64,000 nucleotides of DNA from Gemmatimonadota bacterium (GTDB taxonomy: Bacteria; Gemmatimonadota; Gemmatimonadetes; Longimicrobiales; Gaopeijiaceae). Below, piece by piece: positions 14,682-22,236 of this stretch. The stretch is from contig QJYK01000129.1 of assembly GCA_003248075.1 (NCBI GenBank), positions 17,179-81,178 on the forward strand, given 5' to 3'. Positions within the stretch are counted from its first letter, which is position 1. Every line of letters begins with the position of its first letter. The notes under the pieces were generated by a model. The model made no database searches and was not told where the DNA came from. It saw only the letters and a list, made by a program, of their open reading frames with translations. Made by a program: the position numbers and the translations under genes.

Positions 14682-16841
14682 GTGTTCACCGAGCAGGGTA
14701 TCCGCCTGTCCGGCAACGACGCGTACTACCATGCCCTTCGCGTAGAGCGGACCCTCGAGGGCTATCCGACCGTTCCGAAGAGGGACGCATGGCTCAGTTA
14801 TCCCGACGGCGCCGACATCCCCTGGCCCCCTCTCTTCGATGGCGTGGTGGCCGCCATCGGACGAGCGCGGGGTGGCCCGGAGGGCGGGTCGGCAGCGGCG
14901 CTCCGCGCCGCGACCTGGATCCCGGTGTTCGTCGGGGTATCTACGGTCCTCATGGTCGCGGTGCTGGGCAAACTCCTGGCGGCACCTGCTGTGGGGGCGG
15001 TCGCCGCCGTGATGCTCGCGCTACTGCCCGCGCACGTGACGTTCTCTGGCGTCGGCGATTTCGACCACCACGGGGCCGAGGTGCTGCTGCTCGTGGCGGC
15101 GCTGACGGGCCTCGCTGCGTTGCCGGGAGCCGGCCCGGCGTCGCGCCGCGCCCGAGCCTCCGAGGTCATGATGGCCGCGGCTCTCGCAGCGTCCTTCCTC
15201 GTGTGGCACGGGAGCGTGCTCCATGTCGCGATCGTTGCCGGAGGCTTCGCCGCCTCGTGGATGACGATGTCCGGCGACCCGGAGGGTAGGACGCGGCTCG
15301 CCGCCTCGCTGGCCCGGGCTAGCCTCTTGGCGGCGGGCCTTCTCGCGCTCGGGGTCGGGCTTCTCGTGTCGCCGCTGGCGCTGACCCGGTTCTCGCTCGT
15401 CGGTGCCACCGGCTTCCACGTGGTCGGGCTCCTCCTGCTCGGTGGCTTCGCGGCCGCCCTCGCCGTTCCGATCCGGGGCGACTCCGGGGCGTGGGCCAGG
15501 CCCCTTTGGGCGGCCGCGGCCTGCCTCGCGCTCGGGTTGATGGTCCCGGCCTTCAGGGACCCGGTGGCGCACGGCCTAACCGCCCTGACCGCGGGCTCGC
15601 CATGGCATCGGAACATCCAGGAGTTCGATCCGCTCCTCTTCGCGGGTTATTCGCCCCTGCGCCGCGAGCTGCGCACCGCCCTGGATCTGACCGGGCTGGG
15701 GTTGCCGCTCGCGCCATTGTCGATGTGGTGGATGATCCGTTGCTGGCCGGATGATCCGCGACAGCGGGCCGGCGCGGCCGGCATCCTGTGGTTGGGTTTG
15801 GCCCTGATCCCGCTCGCGGTCGCGCGCAAGCGGTTCCTGGTGTACGCGGCGGTGCCGCTGTCGCTTTGGGCGGCCGCCCTCGTGGTCGGTGCCGCGAGGA
15901 GGGTGGCTCGCCGGCACGGATCGATACTGGGTGGGGCCAGCGCTTTGGTCCTCACCCTCGTCGTCCTGTCCCCCACCTTGGGGTGGCACCGGCGAGAGCG
16001 CGGCGCTTCGGGCGGCTCGGCGGAGCGGGAGGCGCTGATCGAAGCGCTGGAGTGGCTCCGGGCGCGCGCACCCTCGCGCCCCGGGAGCCCTGCCGTGTTC
16101 GCGGAGTGGGACTTCGGACACCTCATACAGTACTTCGCGCGAAAGCCGGTTTTGGTCTCGCCGTTCGGAACCGATGTCGGCGACGGGCCGATGGCGGATT
16201 TCGCGAGGGCGTTCCTCGCGACACATGCCGACACGTTCGACGCCGTGCTCGAGCGGCGCCGGGTCGGCTTCGTGGTGCTCTCCAACCCCGTCACGGAGGC
16301 GCACTTCGCTCGGGGGTACCTCCCGCCCGAGGCGCCGGAGGTCGTGACGGCGACGCGTGACTGGCGGACCGGGCTGAGGGTGCGCGTGAACCCGCCCTTC
16401 TGGGAGATCGCATCGTCCCGGCTGTATTTCGATGACGGGACGGGGCGCGGGGGCGGGGAGGCAGCCATCCCGGGGCTCCGGCTCGTCTTCGAGTCCAGGC
16501 GAACCACGACATGGCAGGGGAGGTTGGCGTCGGCCTTCAAGGTCTTCGAGCGCGTGGCCGGGGCGCGGCTGGAGGTCCGCTCCGCCCCTGGCGAGCTCGT
16601 ACGCGCGGAGACGCTCCTCTTGACCGACTCGGGGCGCCGGGTCCGGTGGGCCACGGAGAGCCTGGCCGACCCCGAGGGTCGAGCCGAGCTGAGCCTGCCG
16701 TATGCCACGGGCGTGAACGGAACCGTGTGGTCGGTCCCTTACCGCGTCACGGCCGGATCCCGGGCTGCGGAGCTACGGGTCACCGAGGCCGAGGTAACGG
16801 CCAGCCGGGCGCTTCGGGTAATGCTCCCTCCGGGAGGATAG
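14682..16841 (+). CDS. STT3/PglB-like oligosaccharyltransferase
   Basis: This is a polytopic protein of about 719 residues. After the N-terminus comes SGNDAYYHALR, the acidic first-loop motif of the STT3/AglB/PglB family. GDFDHHGAEV follows at about 125, then many helices. Near residue 470 is EWDFGHLIQYFARKPV, the counterpart of the WWDYG catalytic motif. A soluble beta-rich tail closes it. STT3 enzymes move a lipid-linked glycan to Asn of exported proteins. The first usual start codon (GTG 14682) misses a hydrophobic helix that is open in frame upstream. A CTG at 14601 overlapping the previous TGA (CTGA) would restore it, so translation may start there. The position suggests glycosylation of the nearby surface cytochromes (inference). 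Confidence 0.8.
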   Translation: MFTEQGIRLSGNDAYYHALRVERTLEGYPTVPKRDAWLSYPDGADIPWPPLFDGVVAAIGRARGGPEGGSAAALRAATWIPVFVGVSTVLMVAVLGKLLAAPAVGAVAAVMLALLPAHVTFSGVGDFDHHGAEVLLLVAALTGLAALPGAGPASRRARASEVMMAAALAASFLVWHGSVLHVAIVAGGFAASWMTMSGDPEGRTRLAASLARASLLAAGLLALGVGLLVSPLALTRFSLVGATGFHVVGLLLLGGFAAALAVPIRGDSGAWARPLWAAAACLALGLMVPAFRDPVAHGLTALTAGSPWHRNIQEFDPLLFAGYSPLRRELRTALDLTGLGLPLAPLSMWWMIRCWPDDPRQRAGAAGILWLGLALIPLAVARKRFLVYAAVPLSLWAAALVVGAARRVARRHGSILGGASALVLTLVVLSPTLGWHRRERGASGGSAEREALIEALEWLRARAPSRPGSPAVFAEWDFGHLIQYFARKPVLVSPFGTDVGDGPMADFARAFLATHADTFDAVLERRRVGFVVLSNPVTEAHFARGYLPPEAPEVVTATRDWRTGLRVRVNPPFWEIASSRLYFDDGTGRGGGEAAIPGLRLVFESRRTTTWQGRLASAFKVFERVAGARLEVRSAPGELVRAETLLLTDSGRRVRWATESLADPEGRAELSLPYATGVNGTVWSVPYRVTAGSRAAELRVTEAEVTASRALRVMLPPGG

Positions 16842-16876
16842 GGTGTCGATCCAGCGGCGGGGCGAAAGGGAACGGA

Positions 16877-16916
16877 TGTGACCCCCAGGGTCTCGGTGGG
16901 ACGTATGGCATCACAC
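16877..16916 (+). promoter_or_regulatory. TGTGAC ... TCACAC box pair upstream of NHL gene B
   Basis: TGTGAC at 16877-16882 and TCACAC at 16911-16916 are inverted half-sites of the GTGTGA type found at 7695. They lie about 95-135 bp upstream of the -24 element at 17011, a usual enhancer distance. Confidence 0.4.
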
Positions 16917-17010
16917 TCGAGGGCACGGGACACGAGGGCGGAGGCTCCCCAACCCGTTGCCTGGTAGAGACCTGGAGCGCATGAACAGGCCCCTGGACGG
17001 CGCCGCCTGG

Positions 17011-17026
17011 TGGCACACGGGTTGCG
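17011..17026 (+). promoter_or_regulatory. Strong sigma54 (-24/-12) promoter for module B
   Basis: TGGCACACGGGTTGCG matches TGGCACGN4TTGCW at every fixed position except 7 and 16, with 10 bp between GG and GC. The expected transcript start is near 17037, about 38 bases before ATG 17075. It is the best sigma54 match I found in the window. Confidence 0.7.
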
Positions 17027-17074
17027 GCTGCCGGGCGGGAAAGACCTGCATGGCTCGATGGGGAGGTTCGACCG

Positions 17075-18310
17075 ATGAGCGCTCGGCGGATGGCTCTCGC
17101 CCTGACTCTCGGCTGCGCGTGGCCTGCGGCGGCGGAGGCACAGCGCGCCGCCACGAGGGAGATCGTGTGGCCGGACCCGCCGGCGCCCACACGCATCCGC
17201 TACGTGGGGGAGCTGCGCAGCGAGGAGGACATCGGCCGGAAGGCCGGTTTCCTTTCGAGGATGAAAGGGAAGCTCGCCGGGACGGGAGGGGCGTCCTACC
17301 TGTCGGTCAGCCGCCCGCACGACATTCACGTGGTGGACGGGAACCGCTTCTTCGTGTCCGACGGTGGCATTGGCAAGATCGTCCTCTTCGACGCCGAGGC
17401 GAAGTCGGCGAAGGTCATCGGAGAGTCCGGCGAGGGACGGCTGTACAAGCCGATGGGTGTGGGCGGGGACGGGTCGGGAACCGTGTACGTGGCCGACGCC
17501 ACGGGTGATCGCGTGGTCGCCTTCGACCGGGAAGGGGAGTTCGTCCGCTTCTACGGAGGGAAGAGCATGCTCCTGAACCCCGTGGACGTGGCGGTCGACC
17601 CGGCGCGCGACCGGCTGTTTGTCGTGGACAGCTACCTGCACCAGGTCGTGGTCTTCTCGATCGCCACCGGCGAGATCGTCGGACGCCTGGGCCGTGACGA
17701 GGGTGACCTCGCGCGCAAACAGGCGCTCTACGCGGGGGTGTGGAGCGGGGGCGCGCACGGCGCGGGGGAGCCCGATGACAAGGACCCGAACCCTCCCCTT
17801 CCCGACTCGCTGAGCGAGGAAGTGTACCTTTCACGCGAGCCCAGGGACCTGGTGGCCAACCGGGGGGTTGAGGACGGCGAGTTCCGTTATCCGGCCTTCC
17901 TGGCGGTCGCGCCCGACGGGACGCTGTATGTGTCGGACCAGATGAACTTCCGCATCCAGGCCTTCGACGCAGACCTCAACTTCCTCAGGAAGATCGGCGG
18001 GCAGGGGGTCGTTCCCGGCGCCTTCGCGCGCCCGAAGGGCGTGGCGGTGGACAGGCAGGGACACTTGTACGTGGCCGACTCGGCCTTCAACAACGTACAG
18101 ATCTTCGACACCGACGGGCGGCTGCTCCTGCACTTCGCGGACGGCGGCACGGACGAAGGGGAGATCTTCCTCCCCCTCGGGATCGAGATCGACGAGGCAA
18201 ACCGGATCTACATCGCCGACCGCTACAACAACCGCATCCAGATCTTCGACTTCATCCCCGTGCGCAACGGCGAATACGAGGTCGGGGAGAACCGCGCGTC
18301 AGGCTCCTGA
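17075..18310 (+). CDS. NHL-repeat beta-propeller protein (module B)
   Basis: This is a 411-residue secreted protein: signal peptide to AAAEAQ, then IVWPDPPAPTRIRYVGEL, which closely matches LVWPTPPDPPRIRFVASF in the module A paralogue. NHL blades include RPHDIHVVDGNRFFVSD, LNPVDVAVDPARDRLFVVDS, ARPKGVAVDRQGHLYVADS and LPLGIEIDEANRIYIADR, about six in all. An extra acidic insertion (AHGAGEPDDKDPNPPLPDSL) interrupts the blades near residue 240 and is absent from the module A protein. The signal is a plain cleavable type rather than a lipobox. It lies 275 bp upstream of the tetraheme cytochrome gene. Probable scaffold or assembly partner of the cytochrome (inferred from recurrence of the pairing). 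Confidence 0.87.
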   Translation: MSARRMALALTLGCAWPAAAEAQRAATREIVWPDPPAPTRIRYVGELRSEEDIGRKAGFLSRMKGKLAGTGGASYLSVSRPHDIHVVDGNRFFVSDGGIGKIVLFDAEAKSAKVIGESGEGRLYKPMGVGGDGSGTVYVADATGDRVVAFDREGEFVRFYGGKSMLLNPVDVAVDPARDRLFVVDSYLHQVVVFSIATGEIVGRLGRDEGDLARKQALYAGVWSGGAHGAGEPDDKDPNPPLPDSLSEEVYLSREPRDLVANRGVEDGEFRYPAFLAVAPDGTLYVSDQMNFRIQAFDADLNFLRKIGGQGVVPGAFARPKGVAVDRQGHLYVADSAFNNVQIFDTDGRLLLHFADGGTDEGEIFLPLGIEIDEANRIYIADRYNNRIQIFDFIPVRNGEYEVGENRASGS

Positions 18311-18364
18311 GCCCCGGAGCGCTCGGCGCGCCCGGGCCCACGAGCGGTGCGGGGCTCTTTCGAC

Positions 18365-18460
18365 CTGTGACGCCCGCTGGCGCATCCGCGGCGTCCAGCG
18401 TCCCACGGAGGAAGTCAGCCGACGTCCGACGCGTTCCGTGACACTGGTACGTAACATGTT
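18365..18460 (+). promoter_or_regulatory. CTGTGACG box and sigma54-like promoter before the tetraheme cytochrome gene
   Basis: CTGTGACG at 18365-18372 is the same box as at 7815. At 18445-18460 TGGTACGTAACATGTT keeps GG at -24, ACG and the 10-bp spacing but has GT instead of GC at -12, so it is a weak match. Direct repeats TGACACTG at 18439-18446 and 18462-18469 flank it. It would give a leader of about 115 bases before ATG 18586. Confidence 0.35.
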
Positions 18461-18585
18461 CTGACACTGTGAGTTAGATGTGTCGGTGGGTAGATCTACG
18501 GAAGGGCATGGTCCGTGCATTACCCGGCCTCCGGAGACCCGAAGCGACCACCGGGCTCACGAGAGCCCGTCAACCGGAGGCAATC

Positions 18586-19344
18586 ATGCCCAAGACGAGT
18601 AGGACGGTCCAGACCGCCGCCACGGTGGGCCTGGCGCTCTTCCTGGCTGCGCCTGCGCTCAGTGCCCAGACGGGGGGTACCTTGGCGGAGCGGAACGAGG
18701 ACATCACAAACACGCGGCACAACTTCTCGATCAGCAGCGGCCGGCCAGGCACCGCCGCCACGCTTCCGGGAACCTTCGTCGATTACGGCGAAATCTGCGT
18801 GTATTGCCACACACCGCACGGCGGGAACTACGATCAGGGCCCGCTGTGGAACCGGAACGCGCCGGCTGCCTCGTACACGATGTACAACGACGTCACCAAC
18901 ACCGGGCAGTCCGACATCGATATGTCTCCGTTCGCGACCACGCCCAACGGGGTTTCCGCGGCGTGCCTGTCCTGCCACGAGGGGACGGTGGGCGTCGATG
19001 TCGTCGTCAACGCGCCAAACACATGGGACCCGGCCAGCGGGACCCCCGGCAGCGGAACGAACCTGTCGGCGATGTTCACCACGTCGCCGGACAATCTGAA
19101 GGTCATCGGGGCGGACCTCCGCAACGACCATCCGATCTCGATGGTCTACGATCCGACGCTGGACGACCAGTTCAAGGACCTGGCCACCGTGACCAACGGC
19201 AACCGCCTGAAGCTGTTCGGCGGGGGCGTGGGAGTCGGCACCGTCGAGTGCGCGACCTGCCACAACCCGCACACGGCGAACGCGACGTTCCTGCGGATAC
19301 CCAACGGAAGCAGCGCGCTCTGCCTGACCTGCCACACCAAGTAA
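18586..19344 (+). CDS. Tetraheme paired-CXXCH c-type cytochrome (module B)
   Basis: This is a 252-residue secreted cytochrome. The start ATG 18586 follows a good ribosome site (CCGGAGG) and opens a signal peptide ending APALSAQ. Heme sites are CVYCH at 71 (in CHTPHG), CLSCH at 127, CATCH at 222 (in CHNPH) and CLTCH at 246, near the C-terminus. The layout and the blocks GPLWNR and CLSCHxG match the longer cytochrome at 1-1107, so the two are paralogues of different heme number. The long, heme-poor middle (residues 130-220) could be a binding face. Inferred role: periplasmic or extracellular electron carrier paired with the NHL protein and the downstream barrel. Confidence 0.88.
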   Translation: MPKTSRTVQTAATVGLALFLAAPALSAQTGGTLAERNEDITNTRHNFSISSGRPGTAATLPGTFVDYGEICVYCHTPHGGNYDQGPLWNRNAPAASYTMYNDVTNTGQSDIDMSPFATTPNGVSAACLSCHEGTVGVDVVVNAPNTWDPASGTPGSGTNLSAMFTTSPDNLKVIGADLRNDHPISMVYDPTLDDQFKDLATVTNGNRLKLFGGGVGVGTVECATCHNPHTANATFLRIPNGSSALCLTCHTK

Positions 19345-19407
19345 GCAGGACCCGGGGACCGCTGGAGCCCGTGTCTCGCGGGTCCGGCGCCACCCGGGCC
19401 GGCACCC

Positions 19408-19730
19408 GTGAGACGGTCGCTTCTCCTCACCGCGGTGGCGGACGGTTGCCTGGCCGAAACGGAGTGCAACCGCCGCCTCGTCGGCGTCTTGCTGGACACG
19501 CCGCCCAGCCGGCCGCGCCGGACAGGCGGCTGCTTCCCCGAGGGCGAGGGGGGTGCGCCACACGGGAGCGGGACCGGAGCGGGGGTGGGGGTGATCCCCG
19601 GGGGCGTGATGGCGGAGAAGGTGCTGACGGTGGAGGACGCGCTCGTCCCGGAGAATGAGACGACGCTGCGGCCGGTCGCACGGCATTTCGGGTCTCGATC
19701 ACCGACTGCGCGCGCCGTCACGTGACCCCG
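19408..19730 (+). pseudogene. Decayed, internally deleted copy of the hexaheme lipoprotein gene
   Basis: This stretch is recognisably related to the gene at 2300-3403. CNRRLVGVLLDTPP matches CSRRALGVLIDLPP, and GTGAGVGVIPGGVMAEKVLT matches GAGAGVAVIPGGMLAESMLT, followed by VEDALVPENETTLRP. Right after TLRP the sequence jumps to DNA matching the far end of the parent (bases 3240-3290), which in another frame reads FRVSITDCARRH against FQVSITNCGRCH. About 650 bases holding five heme sites are missing, the frame is shifted at the junction, and the last heme motif has lost its second cysteine (TGC to CGT). No functional cytochrome can be made. It lies where module A would predict the gene, between the tetraheme cytochrome and the barrel. 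Confidence 0.8.
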
Positions 19731-19768
19731 ACACCGGTCGGCGCCATCGAGCCTCAGGGCGAACCGAG

Positions 19769-21709
19769 ATGATCCAGCGCCCCGTCCTGCGGGGGCGGCT
19801 CCTCGTGACGGCGCTCGTTGGCGCGACCGCGCTCTTCACCGGGGAGGCCCGAGGTCAGTACGTGGGGCTGGAGCTGGGTCGTGGCTTCATGACGCTCCAG
19901 GCGCGGGGGATGGAGGACGACAACAGTCTTGTCGGGCGCCCACGCAGGGACCAAACCTGGAGCCAGAGCCTGCGCCTCGCCCTGCTCGGCTTTCTGGTAG
20001 ATCCCAGGGTCTTGTTCTTCCAGTTCGCGGCCTCTCCCACGTTCATGCAGGGGAGGTCGGACTTCTCCGCAGGCCCCACCACGAGGCAGAACGTGGCCTA
20101 TGACCTATCCGCCAACCTCTTCTCCCCGAGACAGCTCTCGATGACGTTCCGGGCCACCCGCGCTCGAGGGATGGGCCGGGGAACGCTCGGGCTGCACACG
20201 GACTCGGAGACCGAGTCGGTGGGCATGACGGTGCGGTTCCGGCACCGGTACTTCCCGGTCCTCGCCTCATACTCGGACTTCAGCGCGTTGAACGTGTGGA
20301 GCGGAAGCACGGTCGGGGCTCCGATCGCATCGCAGAGGAGGATCACGACCGCGCGCGCGGAGATGAGCAACACCAAGCTGCGGGCCACCGTGGAGCGTGT
20401 CTTCATCGACGACGAGGCGGAGCTACGGGACCAGCTCCGCACGAGCGCCAAGCTCGATCACCGACTCCGCTGGGGGCGCAGGAGCTCGTTGAACTCGATC
20501 GCGCACTTCGAGTCTCGGGAGGGGCTCAGGAACGCGTCCGTCTTCAGCTGGAGCGAGCGGGCACAGATCACCCACACCGAGAGCGCGACGAGCCAGCTCT
20601 CCTGGTCACGCCAGCGCTGGCAGAGCGACGCTGGAGACCTGTCCGTCTCGATGCTCGGTCTGGGCCACCGGATCCGGCCCACGGCTTGGCTGTCCGGCCA
20701 GCTGGGGCTCAGCAGGCGCTCCGTACGTTCCGAGATCGGCCCGAGCACGGCGAGCTTCCAGATCGCCCCCTCGCTCGACCTGTCCCGTCAGACCAGCTCC
20801 GGCTGGCGGGGGAGGCTGAGCGTCGCGGTCGGACTCCTCGATCAGTCGCTGGAGGGGGCCGCCGGGGGGAGCTGGATCGAGGTCCTCGCGGAGGAGCACC
20901 AGGTGAACGAGTCGCTCTCCTTCGAGCTCGATCGCGTCGACATCGACACGACGTCGGTGGAGGTCTGGTCCGACGACAACGCCGTGCGCTACCTGGCTGG
21001 GATCGACTACCTGCTCATCACCACCGCGGGGCGGGTGGAGGTACGCGTGCTGCCGGGCGGGAGGATCGAGGAGGGGGACGTCCTCCTGGTCGGCTACCGC
21101 TTCCGGGCGGTCGGACGCGTGGAAGGGACGACAACCTCGTTCAGCGTCTCCGGCGCGATCGGCAACCAGACGGTTACCGTCAACTTCGGCCACCGCCAGG
21201 AGTCGGGCAACCCGATCACCGAGTCCGAGTTCCTGCCGCAGGCCGGGACTTCCGAGAAGTGGGTCGGCGTGAGCATCACGATGCCAAGGAGCTTCCTGGG
21301 CGACATCCGCGTCGACGCGGACCGGAGGATCCGCGGGCTGGGCGACGTCGCGACGACGTCCGACGAGTTGCTCGCGGTCTGGGATCTCCCCTTCCGCGCC
21401 CGCTTCGCCTCCCGACTGCGCGGAGGAGTCGTCCGGCACGAGGACAACCTCGGCACCTCGGTGAACACTTCCGGATCGATGGACTTCGGTTGGACCGCGT
21501 CCCGGTCGGTGCGGCTCGACGGCGGGGCCGCGGTCTACCAGTGGAAGCGCGAGCGGGTGGACCCGGAGCGTTTCCTAGGCGCGAACGTGTCGGTCACGTG
21601 GGAGTGGGGGCTGTTCACGACGCGACTCCAGGGCCACAGGAACATCCGCCGTAATGGGATCCGCCTGGCGACGAACCGATGGGAGCTGGACGTGACCAGG
21701 GTGTTCTAG
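19769..21709 (+). CDS. Large outer-membrane beta-barrel protein
   Basis: This is a 646-residue secreted protein. ATG 19769 begins a signal peptide (LLVTALVGATALFTGEARGQ). The mature part is almost entirely amphipathic beta strands rich in Arg, Ser, Trp and Tyr, and the last residue is Phe (DVTRVF), the usual barrel-assembly signal. I see no heme motif or TonB box. It follows the tetraheme cytochrome gene and the cytochrome pseudogene with no other gene between, so a porin role in an outer-membrane porin-cytochrome conduit (MtrB-like in function, not visibly in sequence) is possible. It may equally be an unrelated barrel. Its TAG stop lies inside the flank duplicated by the adjacent IS remnant. 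Confidence 0.75.
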   Translation: MIQRPVLRGRLLVTALVGATALFTGEARGQYVGLELGRGFMTLQARGMEDDNSLVGRPRRDQTWSQSLRLALLGFLVDPRVLFFQFAASPTFMQGRSDFSAGPTTRQNVAYDLSANLFSPRQLSMTFRATRARGMGRGTLGLHTDSETESVGMTVRFRHRYFPVLASYSDFSALNVWSGSTVGAPIASQRRITTARAEMSNTKLRATVERVFIDDEAELRDQLRTSAKLDHRLRWGRRSSLNSIAHFESREGLRNASVFSWSERAQITHTESATSQLSWSRQRWQSDAGDLSVSMLGLGHRIRPTAWLSGQLGLSRRSVRSEIGPSTASFQIAPSLDLSRQTSSGWRGRLSVAVGLLDQSLEGAAGGSWIEVLAEEHQVNESLSFELDRVDIDTTSVEVWSDDNAVRYLAGIDYLLITTAGRVEVRVLPGGRIEEGDVLLVGYRFRAVGRVEGTTTSFSVSGAIGNQTVTVNFGHRQESGNPITESEFLPQAGTSEKWVGVSITMPRSFLGDIRVDADRRIRGLGDVATTSDELLAVWDLPFRARFASRLRGGVVRHEDNLGTSVNTSGSMDFGWTASRSVRLDGGAAVYQWKRERVDPERFLGANVSVTWEWGLFTTRLQGHRNIRRNGIRLATNRWELDVTRVF

Positions 21710-21710
21710 G

Positions 21711-22189
21711 TGTGAATGCTAGAGAGGTTGTTCACTGAGGGTCCCATCGAAAGGGCTGTTGGTGTCTAGACAACCACCAGTCCGATGGGAGGTCATCAGT
21801 GAACGTCCACGAGAATGCGAAGCTGACGCCCGCAGGTCGAGCGGGACTCGTGAAGCGTGTGCTGTTTGAAGGTCAACCGGTCGAGGGAGTCAGCCGTTCG
21901 CTGGGGGTAAGCCCGGCAGCGGTGCGGAAGTGGGTAAGGCGTTATCGCACAGGTGGGTGGAAGGCTTTGGAGGACCGATCGAGCCGTCCGAAGCGGAGCC
22001 CGCGGAGGCTGCCGAGCAGTACGGTTCGGAGAATCGAGCAGTTGAGGCGGCGTCGGTGGGCGAGCCCGCCCTCGCCTTTCCCGCTTCCTCAACCGATACA
22101 ACCGCCGGCAGCCTCATCGGGGCATCGGCAACACGACACCCCTCAGCCGCCTCGAGGAGCTCCTGTGAACAACGTCCTTGTCACCGACA
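21711..22189 (+). mobile_element. Non-autonomous IS481-type element (internally deleted)
   Basis: The element is 479 bp. Its ends are imperfect 25-bp inverted repeats (21711-21735 and 22165-22189) that start TGT and share an exact inner GTTGTTCAC; 17 of 25 positions match. Flanks TCTAGG (21705-21710) and TCTCGG (22190-22195) agree at 5 of 6 bases and may be an aged target duplication. Inside are only the two ends of an IS481 transposase gene. It cannot move by itself but could be mobilised in trans if a complete copy exists. Confidence 0.7.
21799..22168 (+). pseudogene. IS481-family transposase remnant
   Basis: GTG 21799 follows GGGAGG and opens the N-terminal helix-turn-helix typical of IS481 transposases (LTPAGRAGLVKRVLFEG; VSRSLGVSPAAVRKWVRRY; RSSRPKRSPRRLP). 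It breaks off near 22060. In another frame, 22073-22168 reads FLNRYNRRQPHRGIGNTTPL, then SRLEELL and a stop, the conserved C-terminal end of the family. The catalytic DDE core (about 200 residues) is gone. Confidence 0.8.
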
Positions 22190-22236
22190 TCTCGGGCTGC
22201 AGCCTCGACGTCTCTCGATAGGCACCCCCATGGCTG

